From Mageeibacillus sp. UBA3708 (lineage in GTDB: Bacteria > Bacillota > Clostridia > Saccharofermentanales > Saccharofermentanaceae): 12,699 nucleotides of DNA. A program made the position numbers and the translations under genes. The DNA lies in the NCBI GenBank assembly GCA_002371375.1, contig DFIB01000051.1, forward strand, positions 1-12,699. The letters run 5' to 3'. Positions 1 through 5,449 of this stretch are shown here, in pieces; the stretch's first letter is position 1, and every line of letters begins with the position of its first letter. A model generated the notes under the pieces. The model made no database searches and was not told where the DNA came from. It was given only the letters and a program-made list of their open reading frames with translations.

Positions 1-217
1 TTTTACAGGAACGTTTACTCTGCGTGCGCAGTAACTCTGTTCCGGTAATTTTTAAAAAAGCAATTATGGGGAATTACGTTCAAAAATGCCTTGAATTCCC
101 CGGAGTGTTCCCAAATCTAATGCTAAAAATGACTGAAACGGGGAATCGTTATCCAGTAACACTGCGCGCAAATTTCTTGCCGATCCATACATCGCTGTTA
201 GCTCACGAATAGCAATG
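1..217. other. Left-edge region with no recognisable gene
   Basis: This stretch lies 3' of the EAL gene. Short open frames exist on both strands (24-212 plus, 64-252 minus), but neither has a ribosome site, a domain or a plausible protein composition, so I do not call them. It does hold structure: GGGGAATT at 68-75 pairs with AATTCCCC at 94-101, and a second GGGGAAT at 140-146 could compete for the same partner. On the minus strand the 68-101 stem is followed about 8 bases later by a run of six T (59-54). It could act as a loose transcription end for the EAL gene, but the gap before the T run makes that weak. Confidence 0.4.
68..101 (-). repeat. 8-bp inverted repeat (GGGGAATT/AATTCCCC)
   Basis: Perfect 8-bp arms at 68-75 and 94-101 are separated by 18 bases. 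Further partial pairing inside the loop is possible (TTCAA with TTGAA on the minus strand). It is the only stem near the 3' end of the EAL gene; a T run at 59-54 follows on that strand. Function unknown: weak terminator or remnant of a dispersed repeat. Confidence 0.4.
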
Positions 218-2026
218 TTACCGGCGACTGCGACAAAGATACTTCCTCTCAAACTCCTCCACCGGCACCGGCTTGCTATAATAATACCCCTGAATCACAT
301 TGCATCCAAGCGCACGCAAAACATCAACCTGTTCCTTCCGCTCCGCGCCTTCAGCAAGGCACTTAAACCCGAGCTCCCGTGCCAGCGTGATAATATGCCT
401 TATAACTATCAGATCCTGCTCGCGGTCATTACCCGTGCCGAGCTTATCCACAAAACTCTTATCTATCTTCAGCGTGCCCAGCGGCATCTCCGTAAGCAGC
501 GACAGCGACGAATACCCTGTCCCGAAATCATCCATCGATATCTTGAACCCCTGCTCCCGCAGACTTTCAAGAACCCGGATCATATGCTCTTTATCATCAT
601 AAGCCGCACTTTCCGTAAGCTCAAAATCAATCAGCTCGTGACTGACTCCATACCGGTCAACGATTCCCGTCAAATGTTCAATAATATCAGAATCATATAA
701 CCTCTTGCGCGACAGATTAACCGACACCGGATACAGCGGCTTCCCTTCCGACTTCCACTTCACGAGCGCCTTACACACTTTCTCAAGCACGATATCATCT
801 ATCTTGCCGATCGTACTGTCCTTCTCAAAGAACGGAATAAAGCGTCCGGGCGACAAAAGCTCCTTGCCTTTGTAATTCCACCTGATAAGCGCTTCGGAAC
901 CTGATATGACCTCTTTCCCGGAATCAAACTTCGGCTGCAGATACACGTGGAATTCGTCATTCGCGATGGCCGTATCCACATACGCTTTGATAAAATCACC
1001 CCACGTAATATCATCGTGCATCCTGTCGGTATAGATCGTGATATCCGTCTTCTTCTGGTTCACGCCAAGCGCCTGCGCCATCTTCCCGGCATCCGCAACC
1101 CTGTTTCCCGAAAGGATCGTCCTCTGCATCGGCACCACGCCGCACCTGTAATAGATCCTATAAGACGGATCCTCATCAAGCCGCGACAGTTTATCGAAAA
1201 ACTCTCCCAGGACCCTGACCGTCTCATCCTCAGGCATATCCTTGATCATCATCGCGAAATTGTCGTTATGGCACCTCGCGCTCGCATAAACAAAATCAGC
1301 ATCTTTCATCGCCTTCACGACGTTGCACAGCACCTTGTTTCCGATGTTATGCCCGTACGCCTCATTAATGACGCGAAACTCTTTTATATCAAAGTGAACG
1401 AACGCATAATCGCTGATATTGCTCTGCGCCGGAAGCTCAAGAAAAGCGACCAGATGGTTCCATGTATAATGCTTCGTAAGCGGGTCTGTAAATGCCATCT
1501 CGTATAACTGATCTTTATCAAATCTGTCAGGCTCACCTGATATGATGTCCCCCGCGATCTCGTCGTTAAGACTGCACTCATAGAGGATGCGCATCTTCTT
1601 TGAATAAGCAAATACCGCGATTACGTCTGAAGTGTCCCTAATCGACAGGTCGCTGTACAGTCTGTGCGCCGCGCTGTCGCCAGCTGCTCTCATAAACAGA
1701 TTCGTAATCGCGTCACGGTCAATGGCAATCTCATCGTCCATCTCAATGGAGAAATAATAAGAGCCGCCAAGTCTTATCGATGCAAGATCTTCAGGATAGC
1801 TGATTCCGTCATCGTCCGGTCTGAACTCAATACCGATCACCGGCCTGTCCAAAGACTTTATAAGAAAAACTCCGGGATAATCGTAAACCCCAAACGCACC
1901 TGCGTACTTACCGATCTCATCCGGTATGATGCCCCGCGCAAAGCGCGCCAGATCATCCTCCGACGCATCTATGTAGTACAGCAGCCTGTCAGGCTTATAC
2001 AGTTGATTCAGTTTGTTTACAAACAT
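218..2026 (-). CDS. EAL c-di-GMP phosphodiesterase with degenerate GGDEF domain
   Basis: A 602-residue protein with no signal peptide or membrane helix, so it should act in the cytosol. Residues 1-175 form a region I do not recognise, presumably sensory. Residues 178-300 are a GGDEF domain whose signature is HNDNF (253-257) instead of GGDEF, with no RxxD inhibitory site, so cyclase activity is very unlikely. Residues 345-595 are an EAL domain with the whole catalytic set visible: E378 of EALIRW, N437, E469, D499-D500 in DDFGTGYSSL, K520, E559, E562 and Q579. The family hydrolyses c-di-GMP to pGpG; a dead GGDEF in front often tunes such enzymes by binding GTP. The ATG at 2026 is the first possible start because an in-frame TAA lies just upstream, but no Shine-Dalgarno sequence precedes it. 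It stands alone behind its own promoter. c-di-GMP degradation is a family-based inference. Confidence 0.92.
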   Translation of the reverse strand: MFVNKLNQLYKPDRLLYYIDASEDDLARFARGIIPDEIGKYAGAFGVYDYPGVFLIKSLDRPVIGIEFRPDDDGISYPEDLASIRLGGSYYFSIEMDDEIAIDRDAITNLFMRAAGDSAAHRLYSDLSIRDTSDVIAVFAYSKKMRILYECSLNDEIAGDIISGEPDRFDKDQLYEMAFTDPLTKHYTWNHLVAFLELPAQSNISDYAFVHFDIKEFRVINEAYGHNIGNKVLCNVVKAMKDADFVYASARCHNDNFAMMIKDMPEDETVRVLGEFFDKLSRLDEDPSYRIYYRCGVVPMQRTILSGNRVADAGKMAQALGVNQKKTDITIYTDRMHDDITWGDFIKAYVDTAIANDEFHVYLQPKFDSGKEVISGSEALIRWNYKGKELLSPGRFIPFFEKDSTIGKIDDIVLEKVCKALVKWKSEGKPLYPVSVNLSRKRLYDSDIIEHLTGIVDRYGVSHELIDFELTESAAYDDKEHMIRVLESLREQGFKISMDDFGTGYSSLSLLTEMPLGTLKIDKSFVDKLGTGNDREQDLIVIRHIITLARELGFKCLAEGAERKEQVDVLRALGCNVIQGYYYSKPVPVEEFERKYLCRSRR

Positions 2027-2051
2027 AGCACTTTGTTAATCAGTAAATGTA

Positions 2052-2068
2052 AATCTCTTTACGAGATT
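2052..2068 (-). promoter_or_regulatory. Hairpin in the 5' leader of the EAL gene
   Basis: AATCTC (2052-2057) and GAGATT (2063-2068) form a 6-bp stem with a 5-base loop. It lies in the predicted ~70-base leader between the promoter start site and the ATG at 2026. As the gene lacks a Shine-Dalgarno site, leader structure may affect its translation; this is inference. Confidence 0.3.
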
Positions 2069-2105
2069 ATCATGATCGTCAGTTATGATTTCATATCATA
2101 TAATC

Positions 2106-2134
2106 ATTATATTAGTGATTTGCGGATAACTCAA
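2106..2134 (-). promoter_or_regulatory. Sigma-A promoter for the EAL gene
   Basis: On the minus strand TTGAGT (2134-2129) is followed by a 17-base spacer and a perfect TATAAT (2111-2106). Transcription would begin near 2099, giving a leader of about 70 bases before the ATG at 2026. No better candidate lies in the gap. Confidence 0.6.
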
Positions 2135-2204
2135 CGAGGGATTAAACCGATTCAGCTTTCGTGAAAAAATAGTCACATATAAACTTGGAAGGAGAATAAA
2201 CCTC

Positions 2205-2399
2205 ATGGATGAGACAAATAATAACAACGAACTTAATCAAGCTGCCCTGGAACAGGTCGTGGGCGGCAAGGGCAAGAATAAGGAATGCAACCCGCATGAT
2301 TACGTCAAGCCCACATGGTTTACAGACAGCCCCTATCTATTTGCAAAAGAAAATGGGTCCCGAAGGGCCCATTCATCTGGTGGGGCTGGTGGGACTTGA
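2205..2399 (+). CDS. Small double-glycine leader peptide (bacteriocin/RiPP-like), end uncertain
   Basis: A 64-residue open frame. AAGGAG lies 10 bases before the ATG. Residues 1-21 look like a double-glycine leader: an acidic, Asn-rich start, then ELNQAALEQVVGG, the pattern peptidase-containing ABC exporters cut after GG. The following part starts KGKNKEC and contains CNPHDY, like clostridial bacteriocin-type small peptides with a Cys/His motif. From about residue 50 the frame runs through the terminator and the 3' part of the tRNA gene on the other strand, ending in a low-complexity tail rich in Ser, Gly and Ala. Thus the original C-terminus may be lost, or the peptide may end in converged sequence. 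No modification enzyme or exporter is in the window. The start and leader are fairly convincing; the mature product is not. It could also be a decayed fragment. Confidence 0.5.
   Translation: MDETNNNNELNQAALEQVVGGKGKNKECNPHDYVKPTWFTDSPYLFAKENGSRRAHSSGGAGGT
2343..2372 (-). terminator. Intrinsic terminator of tRNA-Leu
   Basis: On the minus strand, directly after the CCA end, an 8-pair stem (2353-2372, one C-A mismatch) is capped by a UUCG loop closed by C-G, an unusually stable tetraloop, and followed by TTTTCTTTT. Read on the plus strand the same stem is fully paired with one U-G wobble but has no T run after it. Confidence 0.75.
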
Positions 2400-2462
2400 A
2401 CCCACACGATTTATGGTCGGCAGATTTTGAGTCTGCTGCGTCTGCCATTCCGCCACAACCCC
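2378..2462 (-). tRNA. tRNA-Leu (CAA anticodon)
   Basis: The minus strand folds into a class II tRNA. The acceptor stem GGGGTTG pairs with CAGCCCC, followed by discriminator A and an encoded CCA (2380-2378). The D arm has a GCG/CGC stem. The anticodon stem GCAGA/TCTGC encloses the loop CTCAAAA, giving anticodon CAA, which reads UUG leucine codons. A long variable arm with a CGA/TCG stem, typical of tRNA-Leu, is present. The T arm is GTGGG, TTCAAGT, CCCAC. It has its own promoter and terminator, so it is an independent unit, though read-through from the upstream operon is possible. Confidence 0.97.
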
Positions 2463-2474
2463 GTAGCAAAGATG

Positions 2475-2503
2475 ATTATATTGAATCGGCTATATTTTGT
2501 CAA
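2475..2503 (-). promoter_or_regulatory. Consensus promoter of tRNA-Leu
   Basis: A perfect TTGACA (2503-2498), a 17-base spacer and a perfect TATAAT (2480-2475) lie on the minus strand, placing the start a few bases before the mature tRNA 5' end. The -35 box is 15 bases past the stop of the PstS-like gene. Full consensus is typical of stable RNA genes. Confidence 0.9.
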
Positions 2504-2517
2504 ATCAGATCTTGACC

Positions 2518-3498
2518 TCAAAGACCGACATATCCGCAGGCTTCGATCAGCCTCTGCCCTTCTTCGGACAGCAGCCAGTCGGCAAGTTTCTTCACATTAG
2601 GATTATCATTATCCTTGCGGTAAACAACATAAAAATTCGCGGTTATGGGGTATGTGCCGTTGCGGATGTTATCTGCATCGGGATACACGCCGCCCACAGA
2701 CAGCATCTTAACGTTGTCGTTGGATACCATGCCGGACAGGTAGAACCTGAACGAATAACCGATCGTTCCTCCGAAGACAGACATGGGATTGCGCGAAGTT
2801 ATCATCCGGTCCTGCATGAACTTCTCCATCATCGTCTGGCTTCCCGATCCCTTGATTCGTGTGAGCGGGTTGATCATTCTCGAAGGTCCGCCCACCTCAC
2901 TCCAGTCGGTGATCTCGCCCCTGTAGATCGACCTGATCTGATCGACGGTCAGAGAATCGACCGGGTTGTCCTTGTTTACGAAGAACACAAATGCCTCCAG
3001 CCCCACGGGTACGATCTCAAGTTCCACTCCCCGCTCAGATGCATACGCAATCTGCTCGGCCGACGGATGAGCCGTGAAGAACAGATCGACATTTCCATCC
3101 ACCAGGGCATTAAATCCGCGGACCGTATTCTGATACTTCATCGCGCTGTCCTGCGCGAAATTCTCTCCGTAGTAGTTATCATCCGAGAACACTCCGCCCT
3201 CGTACTTAACGCACCCTTCCGGGTAGCAGCTGTCGATTACTGAGGCATACACGGGAACAAGCGCCGCCGCGCCGTCAAGAACCGGAAGATCGTCATCCGC
3301 CGTAAACCGGAGTGAGGAACCGGTCCTCGCCAGCTTCGAGTCCTTCTCGAACGGAAGGTAGAGACTGACATCTATCATTTTCAATTGGGACGCGCCGCTG
3401 AAATTATTGCGCAGGCGCCGCGTGATCGTGAAGTAAAGCCCCGCATTAACGAGCACAAAAAAGCATATTGTCAGGATAACCGCGATCAGTCTCTTCAT
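2518..3498 (-). CDS. PstS-like substrate-binding protein, membrane-anchored, orphan
   Basis: A 326-residue protein. The start at 3498 was chosen over a longer frame because GCAGGAG lies 8 bases upstream and the resulting N-terminus (MKRLIAVILT...) is a good signal anchor at residues 4-24; there is no lipobox cysteine. The rest resembles type 2 periplasmic binding proteins of the PstS group: NKDNPVDSLTVDQIRSIYRG (175-194), a pattern matching the PstS 'NPv..LT..Ql..If.G' stretch; TDWSEVGG; an anion-loop-like KGSGSQTMMEKFM (216-228); and GGTIGYSF (243-250). PstS normally delivers phosphate to PstCAB, but no permease or ATPase gene is here. The start overlaps the stop of the 47-residue gene (ATGA), so they are translationally coupled. 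It could bind phosphate or another anion, or serve as an extracellular sensor; the ligand is inference. Confidence 0.85.
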   Translation of the reverse strand: MKRLIAVILTICFFVLVNAGLYFTITRRLRNNFSGASQLKMIDVSLYLPFEKDSKLARTGSSLRFTADDDLPVLDGAAALVPVYASVIDSCYPEGCVKYEGGVFSDDNYYGENFAQDSAMKYQNTVRGFNALVDGNVDLFFTAHPSAEQIAYASERGVELEIVPVGLEAFVFFVNKDNPVDSLTVDQIRSIYRGEITDWSEVGGPSRMINPLTRIKGSGSQTMMEKFMQDRMITSRNPMSVFGGTIGYSFRFYLSGMVSNDNVKMLSVGGVYPDADNIRNGTYPITANFYVVYRKDNDNPNVKKLADWLLSEEGQRLIEACGYVGL

Positions 3499-3638
3499 GG
3501 CCAGAACTCCTGCGACACAAAGTAGATGATCGACGAGTTCTCGTAGGCATAGATTATATAACCTACATGAGCACATGTAAGGAGTACGCCTATTACCGCA
3601 ATAGCGATGAGGATCTTACGGAAACGTTTGTTGTTCAT
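3495..3638 (-). CDS. 47-residue single-helix membrane protein
   Basis: Found by translating the gap between its neighbours. The protein begins MNNKRFRKI, with a basic N-terminus, followed by one hydrophobic helix (about residues 8-30) and a short outside tail ending YFVSQEFWP. It sits with exact spacing: the upstream gene's TGA ends one base before this ATG, and its own TGA overlaps the next ATG as ATGA. A weak GAGAAG lies ahead of the start. This tight coupling on both sides, and the strongly hydrophobic yet ordered sequence, argue that it is a real gene. The longer upstream reading of the PstS-like frame would overlap it in a different frame, which I reject. Function unknown; a partner or assembly factor of the PstS-like protein is plausible. 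No named family recognised. Confidence 0.75.
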   Translation of the reverse strand: MNNKRFRKILIAIAVIGVLLTCAHVGYIIYAYENSSIIYFVSQEFWP

Positions 3639-3639
3639 G

Positions 3640-3924
3640 TCACATGCTTCTCATCGCCAGAGCCGCAATGACCATAAGTCCGATCAGAATTATGCCTGTA
3701 ATGCAGACGAGCACCAACGATACAACAAACAGTACGACGGAATAAGTCTTGCGCTTGCGCCCTTCTCTTTTGGCACGGATTCCGTCCCTGATAAAAAGGA
3801 TCAGCGACACGACAAAGAACACCGCGATCAGGAACGGGATCCCCCAGAATATGATCTCATCAATGATCATATTCCACTGCGCCTGACTTGACCGCTTTAA
3901 TGCTGAAGAAAAAAGTTGAACCAT
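3640..3924 (-). CDS. Small two-helix membrane protein
   Basis: A 94-residue protein with two hydrophobic segments, about residues 25-45 and 62-90, joined by a basic loop (RAKREGRKRK, about 50-60) that should face the cytosol. GGGGAG lies 6 bases before the ATG at 3924. It is the first gene of a three-gene unit with the 47-residue protein and the PstS-like protein, one base from the former. No domain recognised. By position it probably works with the binding protein in the membrane, perhaps as a scaffold or minimal membrane partner; this is inference from operon structure only. Confidence 0.75.
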   Translation of the reverse strand: MVQLFSSALKRSSQAQWNMIIDEIIFWGIPFLIAVFFVVSLILFIRDGIRAKREGRKRKTYSVVLFVVSLVLVCITGIILIGLMVIAALAMRSM

Positions 3925-3955
3925 ATCATACTCCCCGCTGAATTAATCCAACCCC

Positions 3956-3964
3956 ATTATAACA
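3956..3964 (-). promoter_or_regulatory. Extended -10 promoter of the PstS-like operon
   Basis: The minus strand carries TGT followed by TATAAT (TATAAT at 3961-3956), an extended -10 element. No good -35 box sits 17 bases upstream, as is common with extended -10 promoters. Transcription would start near 3949, ahead of the GGGGAG ribosome site and ATG at 3924. Confidence 0.5.
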
Positions 3965-3976
3965 CAGGATGTATGA

Positions 3977-4912
3977 TCATTTCTTGCGGACGAGCCTGCT
4001 CTCTACTATCTTGAACAGAGCCGGATACAGTCCCAGCAGCACAAAAACGATCACAAAATATCTCATTGCCCTGACTGACAGCGAGATCAATGTACCGTTG
4101 CGAAGGAATTCCTCGCTGAACGGGAGCTTCAGCAGATAGTTGAGCAGCGCGAAAGCACCGAGCCCTACTCCCACCCTGAGAACACAGAAGAGAGGATTAC
4201 GTGTATTCTCAAACTTGACGAACTTCTCCTCCACCGGCATCGCCAGGAACACGCCCGCCATAACGCCCAGCGTCGAGAAATAGTCTTCCGTCCTGCAATA
4301 GAACAATCCGATCAAAGTGATCGCGAATATAATAAGGTTGACTATCCATCTGCGCTTGACTTTGCTGTTGAGGAAGAACACACCGAACGATATCACATAG
4401 CCCATGATCCATCCGATAATAACGTCCGTGGGATAGTGAACGCCCAGCATCACGCGCGATAATCCGACTATAAAAGGCAGCACCACCGCACACACCTTGA
4501 AGATACGCTTTCTCTTCTCCAGCGCCATGAAAGAATAGACACAAGCACTGTTTGTCGCATGAGCACTCGGGAAGGAATAACCCTGCGCCGCAATATCCAT
4601 GACGCTGCTCTCTGTCGTAGTCGGTGCCTTGAGGCACTTGATCTCAGGGATATCCATATAAGGCCTTCTCCTGAGAGCCACATTCTTGACCAGCGGATTC
4701 CACGCGACTGTCGTCACTATGGCAACTCCGATCCTCTTGCCGAGTTCCTTATCGTAGCACCAGTAAATAAAAATGAGTATGACAACAAGGACCATCGTCT
4801 CGCCAAAAACAGTAAACAACGCCCCCAAATACTTACCCGCCTCACCAAGCAGGTTCTGAAGCCAGATCATAAACTGAGCTTCGATCTCAAAATAAAATGT
4901 ATTTCCATCCAT
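3977..4912 (-). CDS. PAP2-family membrane phosphatase
   Basis: A 311-residue integral membrane protein with about six to eight helices. All three phosphatase motifs of the PAP2 superfamily are intact: K76-x6-R83-P84; S116 and H118 in PSAH; and S152-R153 with H159 and D163 in SRVMLGVHYPTD. The histidines form the phosphohistidine intermediate and charge relay. The family removes phosphate from lipid phosphates such as phosphatidic acid or undecaprenyl pyrophosphate at the outer membrane face. The long C-terminal part (about 185-305) adds further helices beyond the core, a form often seen in Clostridia. The ribosome site is weak (GGGGAA, 16 bases before the ATG). Substrate cannot be told from sequence. 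It appears to be a single-gene unit divergent from the lipoprotein gene. Confidence 0.92.
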   Translation of the reverse strand: MDGNTFYFEIEAQFMIWLQNLLGEAGKYLGALFTVFGETMVLVVILIFIYWCYDKELGKRIGVAIVTTVAWNPLVKNVALRRRPYMDIPEIKCLKAPTTTESSVMDIAAQGYSFPSAHATNSACVYSFMALEKRKRIFKVCAVVLPFIVGLSRVMLGVHYPTDVIIGWIMGYVISFGVFFLNSKVKRRWIVNLIIFAITLIGLFYCRTEDYFSTLGVMAGVFLAMPVEEKFVKFENTRNPLFCVLRVGVGLGAFALLNYLLKLPFSEEFLRNGTLISLSVRAMRYFVIVFVLLGLYPALFKIVESRLVRKK

Positions 4913-4938
4913 GAGCTATACTATTTCCCCGAATTTGT

Positions 4939-4972
4939 ATGATACAATAAATGGCGATTCAAAATCAATCAA
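4939..4972 (-). promoter_or_regulatory. Candidate promoter for the PAP2 gene
   Basis: Two overlapping solutions exist on the minus strand: TTGATT (4972-4967), 17 bases, TATTGT (4949-4944); or TTGATT (4968-4963), 18 bases, TATCAT (4944-4939). Both would give a short leader before 4912. I could not find a convincing plus-strand promoter for the divergent lipoprotein gene here. Confidence 0.35.
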
Positions 4973-5002
4973 AAATCTTTATGTAGTATGAGGAGACCTG
5001 TT

Positions 5003-5422
5003 ATGAAAAAGTTTTTGGCAACTGCAATGATCGTATCTTCACTATTCTGCCTCTGCTCATGCAAGGATTACAAGAATAATATCTTCTTTGAGAACAAGAC
5101 AGGCGAAGTGATTGACGGTATTTACGTAAGCTCTGAAGACTCAGATCAGTGGGGCGACAAGATGAACGAAGATTCCGTCAAGTCCGGAAGCACGCTTACG
5201 ATCCCCAAGGAGAAGCTCGTTAACGGCGAAGGCAAATACGATGTAGGCGCCATCGACCACAAGGGCAATAACTACGATATTTACGAGGTGAACATCACGA
5301 TCGGCGACACACTCACCCTCTCCGAGAAAGACGGCGTTGCGATCCTCACTGTGACTACATCAAGCGGAGACACAAAGGATTACACAGGCGAAGAGATCTA
5401 CAACAAAGAGAAGGAAGACTGA
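5003..5422 (+). CDS. Small secreted lipoprotein with beta-rich domain
   Basis: A 139-residue protein. The ATG at 5003 is preferred over one at 4988 because AGGAG lies 7 bases before it and it gives a clean lipoprotein signal: KK, hydrophobic residues 4-18, then the lipobox LCSC with lipidated Cys at about residue 21. The mature part starts with a hydrophilic KDYKNN linker and then a predicted all-beta domain (FENKTGEVIDGIYVSS, DQWGDKM, LTIPKEKL, YDVGAIDHKG, TLTLSEKDG). The pattern 'NKTG..I..iYVS....WGdkm' recurs in small bacterial secreted proteins of unknown function. It is the only long plus-strand gene in the window and stands alone, divergent from PAP2 and convergent with the wall-binding gene (27-bp gap). 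No ligand or enzyme motif seen. Confidence 0.8.
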   Translation: MKKFLATAMIVSSLFCLCSCKDYKNNIFFENKTGEVIDGIYVSSEDSDQWGDKMNEDSVKSGSTLTIPKEKLVNGEGKYDVGAIDHKGNNYDIYEVNITIGDTLTLSEKDGVAILTVTTSSGDTKDYTGEEIYNKEKED

Positions 5423-5436
5423 CAGTCTCTGTTTTT
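5416..5436 (+). terminator. Weak terminator after the lipoprotein gene
   Basis: AGAC (5416-5419) and GTCT (5425-5428) form a short stem with a 5-base loop, followed after CTG by TTTTT (5432-5436). The stem overlaps the stop codon. It is short, so efficiency is doubtful; it may serve both converging genes. Confidence 0.35.
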
Positions 5437-5449
5437 GCGTAATCTTCTA

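Noticed and set aside
947..1507. 186-residue plus-strand open frame opposite the EAL gene
   Set aside because: It mirrors a well-supported coding frame, has Arg/His-rich composition without domains, and no ribosome site.
2027..2105. c-di-GMP riboswitch in the EAL leader
   Set aside because: Leader is too short and lacks the conserved GEMM core; only a simple 6-bp hairpin is seen.
2497..3243. 248-residue plus-strand open frame opposite the PstS-like gene
   Set aside because: It overlaps the tRNA promoter and a strongly motif-supported minus gene; no domain or ribosome site.
3499..3576. N-terminal extension of the PstS-like protein (MCSCRLYNLC...)
   Set aside because: It would overlap the 47-residue gene, has no ribosome site, and would place the signal anchor internally.
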